Shown: in pieces, positions 15,910 to 24,500 of the stretch | Layout of the letters: every line of letters begins with the position of its first letter | Position numbering within the stretch: the first letter of the stretch is position 1 | From: Hymenobacter aerophilus DSM 13606 | GTDB taxonomy: Bacteria > Bacteroidota > Bacteroidia > Cytophagales > Hymenobacteraceae | Reading direction: 5' to 3' | NCBI RefSeq assembly: GCF_000382225.1 | Contig: NZ_KB907802.1 | Coordinates: 182,667-246,666 of the forward strand | Length of the DNA: 64,000 nt | Program-made: the position numbers and the translations under genes | The notes under the pieces: generated by a model | Told to the model about the DNA's origin: nothing | Database searches by the model: none | Seen by the model: the letters and a program-made list of their open reading frames with translations, nothing else

Positions 15910-16719
15910 CTACTCGGGCAGCGTAAACCGTTCGCCGCGGGCCAGCAGGTGCACGCGCAGGTCGCGAATCGAAAAAACTTCGCCGGGCTGGATATCGGCC
16001 AGGGTATTGCCCGTACAGTCGCGCCCGTCGAGCACCACCACCATGCCGTTGCCAATAACCTCCAGCTCGCGCCCGCGCGAAACGAGCACGGCCGTGTCTT
16101 CCTCCAGGCCCAGGCCCAGGCAGCCGGGGTTGGTGGCGATAATCTGGGCCATGCGCACGATGCGCCCCCGGGCAATGAAGTGCGTATCGATGGCCACATC
16201 GCGCAGCAGCTGCAGCCCGGTCGTGATGTGAATTTCATCCTTAACAAAGCCCGCGTCGTTGCGTCCCTGGTAAATCATGGGCGTCGACAGCGCCGCGGCC
16301 CCGGCACTGGTGCCGGCAATAACAAGGGGCTCGTCGTGGTAGCGCTCCGTCAGGCGCCGCAGCAGCTCGGTGCCCCCGAGGCGGGCCGTCAGGCGCAGCT
16401 GGTCGCCGCCCGTCAGCAACACCCCGTTGGCCCGGTTGATCAGCTCCTGGGCCTCGGCACTGTTGGCCTGCTCGCGGCTTTGAATGTGGAGGATTTCCAC
16501 GTGTTTCACCCCGAGCTTGGTCAGCGGCCCAACATACTGCCGGCCCGCCTCTTCAGGCTCCTCGGCGGCCGTCGGAATTACAACCACCGTGTGCTGGTCG
16601 GGCAGCTCCTGTACAAAGCGCTCCAGAATAAAGTCGGCCGACGACTCGGTGCTGTCGCGCTGCTCGTGGCCGCCAATGGCCAGCAGTTGCCCCTTGGGGC
16701 GATGGGAACGGGTAGGCAT
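15910..16719 (-). CDS. Cyanophycinase-like peptidase (family S51)
   Basis: 269 residues from the ATG at 16719 (MPTRSHRPKGQLLAIGGHE), the normal start for the family; a longer frame to 16887 adds non-homologous residues. Motifs: LAIGGHE, LLTGGDQLRL, and the nucleophile elbow AGTSAGAA with Ser138. The string VKDEIHITTGLQLL and DTHFIARGR follow as in known cyanophycinases, which cut cyanophycin (Asp-Arg polymer) into dipeptides. No cyanophycin synthetase is in the window, so substrate is uncertain; some homologues act on other beta-aspartyl peptides. A TACGTAAAAATG motif lies about 205 bases upstream of the start. Confidence 0.85.
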   Translation of the reverse strand: MPTRSHRPKGQLLAIGGHEQRDSTESSADFILERFVQELPDQHTVVVIPTAAEEPEEAGRQYVGPLTKLGVKHVEILHIQSREQANSAEAQELINRANGVLLTGGDQLRLTARLGGTELLRRLTERYHDEPLVIAGTSAGAAALSTPMIYQGRNDAGFVKDEIHITTGLQLLRDVAIDTHFIARGRIVRMAQIIATNPGCLGLGLEEDTAVLVSRGRELEVIGNGMVVVLDGRDCTGNTLADIQPGEVFSIRDLRVHLLARGERFTLPE

Positions 16720-17114
16720 AGCAGGTAAAGACAATGGGTTTGTGCCCTGGCAGGGCGCGGCCAGCAGGGCCGGAGTTGCCAGGAGCGGGTAGAAAATCCA
16801 CGCGGAGGGGGATAAACATAGGCCACGTTGTAAGGCAACTACCGCACCCCGGCTGCGGGATGAGCCGGACGGCCATGAATACGCCAACTTCTCGGCCTAA
16901 GGTGCATTTAGAGGCTGTTGAGGGCATTTTTACGTAGTTATTCCACCCAATTGCTATAAGTACGTAGGCCTGCCTTCACTGCCGGGCACGGGCCGCTGCA
17001 GGCAAGCCGCCCGCACCCCTCCCCTGCTTAGCCTGTGTAAACTTCATTTTCAGCGGGTGTTTTTCAGACAGCAGGCGGCCATCGTACCAACAATATGGTC
17101 GTAGCTTCAGTTTG
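16720..17114. other. Intergenic region with TACGTA motifs
   Basis: 395 bases upstream of the cyanophycinase-like gene. It holds CATTTTTACGTA at 16925-16936 and AAGTACGTAGG at about 16959-16969, which recall the repeat at 14204-14241. No gene or strong terminator seen. Confidence 0.5.
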
Positions 17115-18710
17115 CTACCGCCGTAATTCGATGCTCCGCTCAACGCGCAGCCGGGCCAGGAAATAGTCGTCGTGCGATACGATCAGCAGCGTGCCGTGGT
17201 AGTCGTCGAGGGCGGCCGTCAGGATGTCCAGGCTCTGCATGTCGAGGTTGTTGGTCGGCTCATCCAGCACCATCAGGTCCGGGGCCTGGGTGCCGAGCAT
17301 CAGGCAGCACAGCAAGAGCCGCATTTTCTCGCCCCCGCTCAGGCTCCGGCAGCGTTTGGGCCAGTCTTCTTTTGAGAACAGAAAGCGGGTGAGGCGGATC
17401 TTCACTTCGTGCTCCTGCAGCCCCGCCGTGTTGAACTGCTGGGCCTGCTCATACACCGTCAGCTGGTCGTGGAGCAGAGAATAATCCTGGTCGATGAAAA
17501 CGGTCTGGCCGCTGGCGCGCCCCACTGTTCCGCTGGTCGGCGCCAGCTCGCCGAGCAGGAGCCGGATGAGCGTCGTTTTGCCGGTGCCGTTCAGCCCCCG
17601 CAGCGCAACTCGTTCCCCGTGCAGGATTTGAAAGCTGAGTTTCTCGCGCCATAGCGGCTCCGAACCGGGGTGCGCATAGCCCAGGCCCTGGGCCGCCAGC
17701 AGCAGCTTACCGGTAGGCAGGGCCGACTGGCCGAAGCCCACCTTCATCCTGTCGGCATCGGGCAGTTCCTGGCGCAGGGCGCTCAGCTCGTTGGCCAGCG
17801 CGTCCACCTTGTCGGCATGCACGCCCTGCAAACGCGAGGCGCTCTGCTCGGCGCTGTTGCGGCGCATGCCCAGCACAATAGCCGGCAGGCCCGACTTGTG
17901 CTGGTTTTTCTGACCCCGGGCATCGAGCTTTTGCTTTCGCTCGCGGGCCTCGCGGGCCGTGTCCCGGGCGCTACGCAGGGCCCGTTCGCGGCTTTTTACA
18001 TCGTGGGCCAGCGCCTGGCTTTCCACCTGCTTCTGCTCGGCGTACAGCGCATAGTTGCCGCCGTAAAGCGTCAGGCCACGCCGGCTCAGCTCTCCAATGG
18101 CATCGAGTTGGTGGAGCAGCTTCCGGTCGTGGCTTACGAGCACGAGCGTGGCCGCGCTGGTTTCGATGAACCCTTCCAGTAGCCGCCGGCCGGCGGTATC
18201 GAGGTGGTTGCTGGGCTCATCGAGCAGCACGATGCCGGGCTGGTGCAGGGCAATGCCGGCCAGGAAAACCCGGGTTTTCTGCCCGCCGCTCAGGTTTTTC
18301 AGCTGTTGCGTCAGGCCCACCCCGGCCAGCCCCCAGTGGAGCAGCGCGTCGTGGCTCCGCTGCTCAATGGTCCAGTCGTCGTCGAGCAGCAGCAGGTTTT
18401 GCTCCGTCGCCCGCCCGTCGAGAATAGCGTCCAGAGCAGCTATTTTGTCGGCGACGTGCAGGGCCTGGGCCACGGTCTGCTCATCGAACTGGCCGAAATG
18501 CTGGGGCACATAGTACGGGGCGGAACTGGCCTGTACGCGGCCGCTGGAGGGCGGCAGCAGACCGGCCATGAGTTGGAGCAGGGTCGACTTGCCCACGCCG
18601 TTGGCCCCCACCAGGGCCAGCTTCTGGCCAGCGTCAAGGGCCAGATTCAGGCCATCAAACACGACGTCCTGATTGGGGTGTTGATACCCCAGATCTTGCA
18701 GTAATAGCAT
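17115..18710 (-). CDS. ABC-F family ATPase
   Basis: 531 residues from the ATG at 18710 (MLLLQDLGYQHPN); the open frame continues to 18959 but that extension has no homologous character. Two ATP-binding cassettes: first with Walker A GANGVGKST, signature LSGGQKTRV and Walker B LLDEPSNHLD; second with GLNGTGKTT, LSGGEKMRL and VLDEPTNNLD. A charged helical linker (SRERALRSARDTAREARERK) joins them. No transmembrane segments, as expected for ABC-F proteins that act on ribosomes (translation factors or antibiotic-resistance proteins) rather than in transport. The subgroup cannot be told by eye. Divergent from the first SUKH gene. Confidence 0.9.
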   Translation of the reverse strand: MLLLQDLGYQHPNQDVVFDGLNLALDAGQKLALVGANGVGKSTLLQLMAGLLPPSSGRVQASSAPYYVPQHFGQFDEQTVAQALHVADKIAALDAILDGRATEQNLLLLDDDWTIEQRSHDALLHWGLAGVGLTQQLKNLSGGQKTRVFLAGIALHQPGIVLLDEPSNHLDTAGRRLLEGFIETSAATLVLVSHDRKLLHQLDAIGELSRRGLTLYGGNYALYAEQKQVESQALAHDVKSRERALRSARDTAREARERKQKLDARGQKNQHKSGLPAIVLGMRRNSAEQSASRLQGVHADKVDALANELSALRQELPDADRMKVGFGQSALPTGKLLLAAQGLGYAHPGSEPLWREKLSFQILHGERVALRGLNGTGKTTLIRLLLGELAPTSGTVGRASGQTVFIDQDYSLLHDQLTVYEQAQQFNTAGLQEHEVKIRLTRFLFSKEDWPKRCRSLSGGEKMRLLLCCLMLGTQAPDLMVLDEPTNNLDMQSLDILTAALDDYHGTLLIVSHDDYFLARLRVERSIELRR

Positions 18711-19032
18711 GATTTTCTCATCAAAGCAGATAGGTATAGCCCTTCCTCTCCAAGAGGAAGCGGCTGCTCGGCTTTCAAAAAAAAATCGGCTATTACATAA
18801 AGCGGTCTGGCCAGGAGGGTGAACGAACAAATTTAGGGATTCACCGCGAAACGTTCCGCCGCCGGGCCGCTTGGCAGCGCGTCGTAAGCAGCTGATGGCT
18901 CTGACCGCGCCCAGGACCCGGCGGAGCAGCAGTAGCGCTGTTTTCGTTAAACGCTTCATGCTGACGGCCGGACTGGCGCGATGGGCAGCGGCAGGAGTTG
19001 TTCAAGTCGCTGGCGGGAGTGCATATTTGGGC
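18711..19032. other. Divergent intergenic region
   Basis: 322 bases between the ABC-F start and the SUKH gene start. Open frames cross it on both strands but both are upstream extensions of the flanking genes. No repeat, RNA gene or terminator seen; promoters for both genes should lie here. Confidence 0.4.
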
Positions 19033-19674
19033 ATGACTGATTCTTTGCCCCGAATTACCGCCTGGCTGGCTGCCCACGCCCCGCGCATCCTCACGGAGTC
19101 GCTGAATCCGGGCGCGTTGGAGGTTGAGCTGGCGGAGTTAGCGGCCGCTGTGGGCCGCCCGCTGCCGGCCGATTATCAGCAGCTGTACCGCTGGCACAAC
19201 GGCCTGAACGAGGAGGCCGACAACTTCTGGGGCAGCCTCTGGTACGGGATGCGCCTGCTGCCGCTGGCCGAGGTGCTGGCTGCCTACCAGTATCAGGCCG
19301 GACAACCGCGGACCTCGCCCCTGCGGCGGGCCGCACCCGGCGTGGCGGCGGACGTCCTGCAAAACCCCCACTGGCTGCGCCTGAGCCACGATTGGTCGCA
19401 CGGTTGGCTGCTGGTCGACCTCGCCCCCACCGCGGCCAGCACCTACGGTCAGGTCTTGTACCTGGATGAACTGGCCGAGCTGGCTTTCCCAGTGGCTGGC
19501 TCAGTGGCCGAGTTGCTCGCTACCTTCGCCAACGACCTGGAGGCGGGCCTTTATTCCCTGGATGAAGGGGCCCTGGAGTTCGGCGATGAGTTTCTGCGGC
19601 CCGCCGACCACATCAACCTGGATAACTGGGCCCAGACCAAGCGGTGGCGCAATGCACTCACGGAGTCAGCTTAA
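19033..19674 (+). CDS. SMI1/KNR4 (SUKH) family protein
   Basis: 213 residues from the ATG at 19033 (MTDSLPRITAWLAAH). The SUKH core is seen in LAAAVGRPLPADYQQLYRWHNGL near residues 35-60, the Gly/Trp-rich following strands, HDWSHGWLLVDL and the C-terminal VAELLATFANDLEAGLYSLDE. SUKH proteins in bacteria are mostly immunity proteins against polymorphic or contact-dependent toxins. It is first in a co-directional row with the DUF6985-like gene (10 bases apart). No toxin gene is visible, so protection from toxins of neighbours, or another role, is possible. Confidence 0.75.
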   Translation: MTDSLPRITAWLAAHAPRILTESLNPGALEVELAELAAAVGRPLPADYQQLYRWHNGLNEEADNFWGSLWYGMRLLPLAEVLAAYQYQAGQPRTSPLRRAAPGVAADVLQNPHWLRLSHDWSHGWLLVDLAPTAASTYGQVLYLDELAELAFPVAGSVAELLATFANDLEAGLYSLDEGALEFGDEFLRPADHINLDNWAQTKRWRNALTESA

Positions 19675-19684
19675 CTATCATTTT

Positions 19685-20164
19685 ATGAATCATCCGTTTT
19701 GGGGGAAAGTGGAGGAAAGCTGGGCCGGACAGGCCAGCGAATACGCGGTGACGTTACCCGGTTTTGAGGAGCCGATCGAAGTCTTTTTGGGCGAGGAGCT
19801 GGACGAAGAGGACGAGGAATACGCCCCGACGCCGGCCCAACTCGACGCGTATGCCGCGACTTTCCAGGCCTTCATGGCGCAGGCCCCCAAGCACATGGCC
19901 GCTTTGCAGGCGCAGGCGTTTGCGCGCTACCAGCAGCTGTATGCCCACTGGTACGAAGACCCGGCCAAGTCGGGCGAGCCGGCTCTGGGGCTGACCACGG
20001 CCGCCGCCCACGCCGCCTACCTGCGTGAAATCAGGTACATCCGAGTCACCGACGAACAGACCCTACGGCTGGTTATGGGGTACAAGCTCGACCCGGAACA
20101 CGGGTTGGAAGCTAAATTCGTAGCTAATACGTTGGTTGATACGGGTGGTATTGCCGATACGTAG
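19685..20164 (+). CDS. DUF6985-like protein (possible immunity protein)
   Basis: 159 residues from the ATG at 19685. Opening MNHPFWGKVEESW, then strands leading to IEVFLGEELDEEDEEYAPTPAQLDAYAATFQAF and a helical segment (ALQAQAFARYQQLYAHWYED). The pattern of a short beta part with target-like acidic stretch followed by helices resembles DUF6985 proteins, often next to SUKH genes and thought to be immunity-related. It directly follows the SUKH gene and is probably in the same transcript. An AT-rich hairpin after its stop could end transcription. Confidence 0.6.
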   Translation: MNHPFWGKVEESWAGQASEYAVTLPGFEEPIEVFLGEELDEEDEEYAPTPAQLDAYAATFQAFMAQAPKHMAALQAQAFARYQQLYAHWYEDPAKSGEPALGLTTAAAHAAYLREIRYIRVTDEQTLRLVMGYKLDPEHGLEAKFVANTLVDTGGIADT

Positions 20165-20194
20165 GCCGTTGCATTCCACCGTCACAGCCCCAGC

Positions 20195-20237
20195 TTTTGT
20201 AGCTTATTTTTTAGAAATCAGAAAATAGGCTACAAAA
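20195..20237 (+). terminator. Hairpin after the DUF6985-like gene
   Basis: TTTTGTAGC pairs with GCTACAAAA, and an inner TATTTT with AAAATA, around the loop TTAGAAATCAG. It begins 31 bases after the stop. Symmetrical arms with T runs suggest a bidirectional terminator. Confidence 0.6.
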
Positions 20238-20426
20238 CTCCGTCCTGGTGGATTCTCCTTCCAAACAGCTGCCTGTTGAGCGCTGGCCCCTACCAGCACA
20301 GCCAGCCTCGTAGCTCGTGGTCCAGTAGCGCGCCCTATCTATCCGACCCGGTGCACCCATATGCGGCCGGTGGTGGTGCCGCCCGCGGCCCCGCGCTATC
20401 TTGCTCCTTTATATTCTCTCCCCTTC

Positions 20427-21137
20427 ATGATGCCAGACCCAATTACGGCCATTGAGCAAGCGTATGACTTCGAGTTGCCGGCCCTCTACAAGCAGTTGTA
20501 CCACGACGGTATGCTGGACTGGTTTCTTGACGGGGGCTTTCCCAACCCGAACTGGCACGCAGGCATTTTCCCGCGGCTCCGCCAGAAACCGCCCGTGTTG
20601 CTGTTTGCCCAGGATTTCGAGCTGTACGCTCCCGAAACGGTACCGGCCCTGCGGTCGGATGAAGAGGACTGGGGCTCCGCTTACCAATTCGTGCCCCTGG
20701 GCCACACCGGCGGTGGCGATTTGTACGCCTTCTGCCCTACCCTGGTGGCCAACGGCGAAACGCCCATCACCCTATCGCGGCACGACAGCAACGAAACCAC
20801 CGTGCTGGCGCCTTCGCTGGAAGCTTTCATCTTCCGGGAAATGCTGCACCGGGCCACCTCATTCGACGAGTACGACCTAACGGGCTACGCCGGTTTCGAA
20901 GAATTGCGGGGCGATTTGCAGCGGGCCGTGCAGTCCATCAGCCCCTACCTGAAACCGGAGTGGCATACGCTGCTGGCCGAGGTATATGCCCGGCCGCTCC
21001 GCCTGGAAACCGTAGTGCTGCCCCGGCGGCAATACACCATTGAAAGCCTGCTGCCGGACGCGGAATTCGAGGAAATCCTACGCCGCGAAATGCCCTTCGA
21101 GCACCTGGACGCCACCTTCGAACATTTTCCGGAATGA
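20427..21137 (+). CDS. SMI1/KNR4 (SUKH) family protein
   Basis: 236 residues from the ATG at 20427 (MMPDPITAIEQAYDF); the frame runs to 20361 without a better start. Pattern: IEQAYDFELPALYKQLYHDGM (residues 9-30) as the SUKH start, then YQFVPLGHTGGGDLYAFCPT as the Gly-rich strand pair, and a helical C-terminal part. It differs clearly from the SUKH protein at 19033, so it is not a recent duplicate. Its stop overlaps the next start by four bases (ATGA), which points to coupled translation with the 240-residue partner. An immunity role is inferred from family and context. Confidence 0.7.
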   Translation: MMPDPITAIEQAYDFELPALYKQLYHDGMLDWFLDGGFPNPNWHAGIFPRLRQKPPVLLFAQDFELYAPETVPALRSDEEDWGSAYQFVPLGHTGGGDLYAFCPTLVANGETPITLSRHDSNETTVLAPSLEAFIFREMLHRATSFDEYDLTGYAGFEELRGDLQRAVQSISPYLKPEWHTLLAEVYARPLRLETVVLPRRQYTIESLLPDAEFEEILRREMPFEHLDATFEHFPE

Positions 21138-21856
21138 CCATCACGCCTTTTCCGGCAGAGCACCCAACTGCGCTTGGGGCGCAGTGGCGGGGCTTTTTCT
21201 ACCCGCTGTGCCTGGTGAGCGACCTGCCAGGCCTGCCGGCGGATGTAGTGCTGCCCGTGCTGTCGGGCAATGGCCTGTGGCGCGACGATGCTTTTGCCAC
21301 AGCCGAGGCTTCTGCCCACTTTACCGCCTTTCAGCTGCGGGATGGGCAACTAACCTTTGCCGGCGACCCCCGGCTGTTTCAGGGCCACCAGGTGGTGCCG
21401 ATGCTGTGGGAGCAGCTGGTGGCTGACTGGCACCAGCACCACGCGCACTACCTGGCGGCCACTACCCCTGAGCAGCTGCTGGCCCCCGGCTCGCTTCCTT
21501 CGCTAAAAACTCCCGAAGGTTTCGACACCGAGTATTTTCTGCAAACCTTCCGCAGCTTTTGGTACGTGCGGGAGCAATACCGCCGCACCGGCCAGTTTCG
21601 CAGCATTAATAGCTGGCTGAAAGGTTGGCGTGAAGAGCCCGCCGTGTTCTTTCTGCCTGCTACCCACGCCGATTTTCGGAGTGCTGATGCGGAAGTGCGG
21701 GCAAATCAGGCGTATCTGTTGCCCACCCTCAACTTGAGCGCGTTGCTCCCCGTGGGGCTGGCCCCGGCCGCGCCCTACTTTCCCGATGGCAACGCTACCC
21801 TGGTGTATTTTGACGAAGCCCGCCAGCGGCTGGTCTGTGTCGCCCATTATTGTTAG
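21134..21856 (+). CDS. Hypothetical protein coupled to the SUKH gene
   Basis: 240 residues, ATG overlapping the stop of the SUKH gene by four bases. I do not recognise the family. It opens MTITPFPAEHPTALGAQWRGFFYPL, is rich in aromatic residues and has no signal peptide or transmembrane stretch, so it is probably cytoplasmic. The middle (FDTEYFLQTFRSFWYVREQYRR) is helical and the end (YFPDGNATLVYFDEARQRLVCVAHYC) beta-like. Coupled translation with a SUKH protein suggests a shared function or a complex. Confidence 0.6.
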   Translation: MTITPFPAEHPTALGAQWRGFFYPLCLVSDLPGLPADVVLPVLSGNGLWRDDAFATAEASAHFTAFQLRDGQLTFAGDPRLFQGHQVVPMLWEQLVADWHQHHAHYLAATTPEQLLAPGSLPSLKTPEGFDTEYFLQTFRSFWYVREQYRRTGQFRSINSWLKGWREEPAVFFLPATHADFRSADAEVRANQAYLLPTLNLSALLPVGLAPAAPYFPDGNATLVYFDEARQRLVCVAHYC

Positions 21857-22051
21857 CGGCTGACAGGCAACATGGAGTAAAAGTTATGCCGGTTTAGTAG
21901 CTTAAAATACATGCCCCCAGCCGCACCCTCAGATGCTAAAGTTACTCCGTAGCCTTACCGGATGGCGGCGGGCAACATTGTGCGGAAGCTCCTCCACAGA
22001 CCGGGTCGGAGCAGAAATCCGCAATGGAACCAAGCATTTCGCACCGGGCGA

Positions 22052-22150
22052 ATTTTCCAGCACTTCGCCCAGGTGTCCGACCCCAGGGGCCACCGCGGCG
22101 GCTCCGGCCTGAGCAGCACGTTCTGCTTCACGCTGCCAGCCAGCAATTAA
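22052..22150 (+). pseudogene. Relic of a histidine kinase ATPase domain
   Basis: One reading frame encodes IFQHFAQVSDPRG, then GGSGL, then STFCFTLPASN and a stop. These are the F box, the start of the G2 box and the very C-terminal strand of a HisKA-type kinase, but the 30 or so residues that should lie between GGSGL and STF are missing. No kinase sequence is recognisable upstream of about 22040. It looks like the remnant of a decayed sensor kinase gene. Chance similarity is possible because the match is short. Confidence 0.4.
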
Positions 22151-22216
22151 ACTGGTCGTGAAGTCAGAAGCGAAACAACTTATTGGGTTTCACTTCTCAC
22201 TTCACAACCAGTTTAA
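22146..22216. terminator. Hairpin between convergent units
   Basis: Left arm TTAAACTGGTCGTGAAGTCAGAAG (from 22147) pairs with right arm CTTCTCACTTCACAACCAGTTTAA with few mismatches. It follows the kinase relic and precedes, on the other strand, the end of the metal ATPase unit, so it may stop transcription from both directions. Confidence 0.7.
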
Positions 22217-22220
22217 ATTA

Positions 22221-22319
22221 TTACAGGCCGGCCAGCTGGCTCAGAAGCACGAGGACGCCCAGGGCCAGGTAGATGCCGAAGCGCTGGAGTTGCTGTTTGG
22301 GTTGATGATGTGCACACAT
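22221..22319 (-). CDS. Candidate 32-residue single-span membrane protein downstream of the metal ATPase
   Basis: Minus-strand ATG at 22319 to TAA at 22221 encodes MCAHHQPKQQLQRFGIYLAL and a further hydrophobic stretch (GVLVLLSQLAGL). It has a Cys/His-containing basic N-terminus and one membrane span. It begins 56 bases after the stop of the P-type ATPase and ends directly at the hairpin, so it could be the last gene of that transcript. An AGGAGG lies 20-odd bases upstream of the start. No homologue known to me; its small size leaves doubt. Confidence 0.5.
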   Translation of the reverse strand: MCAHHQPKQQLQRFGIYLALGVLVLLSQLAGL

Positions 22320-22375
22320 ACCCGCTCAACAGCGGCGCCCGGCCTCCTGGTTCGCCTGAAGGCCGCAGGCGGGCG

Positions 22376-24475
22376 TTAAAACTTCATGCGCTGAATCCGC
22401 ACTGCGTTCAGAATAGCCAGCAGGGCCACGCCGACGTCGGCGAAAACGGCCTCCCACATGGTGGCCAGGCCGCCCGCGCCCAGCGCCAGCACCACGCCCT
22501 TCACCAGGAAAGCCAGCCAGACATTCTGCCAGACGACGGTGTGGGTGGCGCGGGCGATGCGGCGGGCGGTGGCAATTTTGCTGGGGTGGTCGGTCTGGAT
22601 GACGACGTCGGCCGTTTCGATGGTAGCGTCGGAGCCCAGGCCGCCCATGGCAATGCCCACGTCGGCCAGGGCCACCACGGGGGCGTCGTTCACGCCGTCG
22701 CCCACGAAGGCCAGCTTGCGGCCCGCGTCGAGGTACTGCTGCACGTAGCGGGCCTTGTCTTCGGGCAGCAGGCCGCCATGAGCCTCCGTGATGCCCAGCT
22801 CGGCGGCCACGCGCTGCACGATGCTGTCCTTGTCGCCCGAAAGCATGACGAGCTGGCTGATGCCGTCGGCGCGCAGCTCCTGCACGGCGCGGGCGGCGTC
22901 GGGCTTGGGGGCGTCGGCCACGGTGAGGTAGCCGGCGTACTGCCCGTCGAGGGCCACGACCACGATGCTGTCGACCACGGCATCCACTTCGGCCGGATAA
23001 TCGACGTTGAACTTGCGCAGCAGCTTGGTGTTGCCGGCCAGCACGGTGCGGCCGGCCACCTGCCCGCGCAGGCCGTGGCCGGCAATTTCCTCCACGTCTT
23101 CCACCGCCGCCGTATCGGCTTCGGCCGGCTGGGCGTGCTGCACTACGGCCTTGGCAATGGGGTGGGTTGATTTGGTTTCGAGGGCGCCCACCAGCCGCAG
23201 CAGCTCGGCCGCCTCGGTGCCGGGGGCCGTTACCACTTCGCGCACGGCAAACACGCCTTCGGTGAGCGTACCGGTTTTGTCCATCACCACGGTGTCAATC
23301 TCGCGCAGCACATCCAGGAAGTTGGAGCCCTTGAACAGGATGCCGTTTTTGGACGCCGCCCCGATGCCACCGAAGTAGCCCAGCGGAATGCTGATAACCA
23401 GCGCGCAGGGGCAGGAAATCACCAGGAATACCAGCGCCCGGTACAGCCAGTCGCGGAATACGTAGTCATCGACCACAAAAAACGGCACCAGCACCAGCAG
23501 GGCGGCCAGCGCCACCACAATGGGCGTGTAGATGCGGGCGAAACGGGTGATGAACTGCTGGGTTTTGGCCTTGCGCCCCACCGCGTCCTGCACCATGGCC
23601 AGGATGCGGCTGAGCTTGGTGTCGGCAAAAGCGGCCGTTACGCGCACGCGGGCCAGCGTGTCAAGGTTGATCATGCCGGCCAGCACGGTTTCGCCGGGCT
23701 GCTTGGTCTGGGGGGCCGATTCGCCGGTGAGGGCGGCGGTGTTGAAGGAGGCGGCGCGGCCTTCGAGCAGGCCGTCGAGGGCCACTTTCTCGCCGGGGCG
23801 CACTTCCATCAGGTCCTCCAGCCGTACTTCTTTGGGGTCGACTACGAGGCTCTGGCCGTTGCGCAGCACGGTTACTTCGGTGGCCTGGATTTCCAGCAGC
23901 GCCCGGATGCTGCGCTTGGCCCGGTTCACGGCCGCATCCTGAAACAGCTCGCCCACGGTGTAAAACAGCATCACGGCCACGCCCTCGGGGTACTCGCCGA
24001 TGGCAAAGGCGCCGAGCGTGGCGATGCTCATCAGCAGAAACTCGTTGAACACGTTGCCCGACGGGATGCTGAGCACGGCTGCCCGCAGCACCTTCCAGCC
24101 CACCAGCAGAAACGCCACCCCGTACCAGATGGGCCGCACCAACCCCGTGAAAAACGGCACATCGAAGTAATCCAGCGCAATGCCGCCCAGCAGCAGCGCC
24201 AGGCTCACGGCCGGCCACAGGTAGGGCCGCTCGCCGGCCGGGCCGTCGTCGTGCGAGTGGCCGTCGTGCGAGTGGCCGGCCTTGTCGGCGCCGGTTGGCG
24301 TAGGCTTGGTGGGCGCGTGGTCGGCCGGGTCGGTGGGCGCGTGGTCCTGGCCGCGGGGGGCGCTGGCGGCATCGGGCGTGAGCTGCTCCCGGTTGAGGGC
24401 GCCCACGTTGGCCAGATCGACCTGCTTGGCGGTGTTGAGCTCTTCGTCGGTGTTCCTGGAACGCGGATCAGACAT
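22376..24475 (-). CDS. cadA: Zn/Cd/Pb-type P1B heavy-metal-exporting ATPase
   Basis: 699 residues from the ATG at 24475 (MSDPRSRNTDEELN). The N-terminus lacks an HMA domain but has a His/Asp-rich metal-binding stretch (HSHDGHSHDDG). Motifs: metal site SCPCALVIS in the membrane, phosphorylation DKTGTLT, HP in THPIAKAV, nucleotide-binding GDGVNDAP. The final membrane segment with ADVGVALLAILNAVR carries the Asp typical of the Zn/Cd/Pb subgroup (P1B-2), unlike the copper pump across the intergenic gap. Exports divalent metal from the cytoplasm. A strong hairpin separates it from the HMA chaperone gene upstream on the same strand. Confidence 0.9.
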   Translation of the reverse strand: MSDPRSRNTDEELNTAKQVDLANVGALNREQLTPDAASAPRGQDHAPTDPADHAPTKPTPTGADKAGHSHDGHSHDDGPAGERPYLWPAVSLALLLGGIALDYFDVPFFTGLVRPIWYGVAFLLVGWKVLRAAVLSIPSGNVFNEFLLMSIATLGAFAIGEYPEGVAVMLFYTVGELFQDAAVNRAKRSIRALLEIQATEVTVLRNGQSLVVDPKEVRLEDLMEVRPGEKVALDGLLEGRAASFNTAALTGESAPQTKQPGETVLAGMINLDTLARVRVTAAFADTKLSRILAMVQDAVGRKAKTQQFITRFARIYTPIVVALAALLVLVPFFVVDDYVFRDWLYRALVFLVISCPCALVISIPLGYFGGIGAASKNGILFKGSNFLDVLREIDTVVMDKTGTLTEGVFAVREVVTAPGTEAAELLRLVGALETKSTHPIAKAVVQHAQPAEADTAAVEDVEEIAGHGLRGQVAGRTVLAGNTKLLRKFNVDYPAEVDAVVDSIVVVALDGQYAGYLTVADAPKPDAARAVQELRADGISQLVMLSGDKDSIVQRVAAELGITEAHGGLLPEDKARYVQQYLDAGRKLAFVGDGVNDAPVVALADVGIAMGGLGSDATIETADVVIQTDHPSKIATARRIARATHTVVWQNVWLAFLVKGVVLALGAGGLATMWEAVFADVGVALLAILNAVRIQRMKF

Positions 24476-24500
24476 ATAAATCAGGGAGTTGAAAACGAAA

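Noticed and set aside
18711..18959. Extension of the ABC-F gene by 83 codons
   Set aside because: No homologous character; the ATG at 18710 gives the normal start just before the first ATP-binding cassette.
22158..22379. Plus-strand 73-codon frame after the kinase relic
   Set aside because: It begins in the hairpin and runs antisense to the better-supported small membrane ORF and ATPase end.
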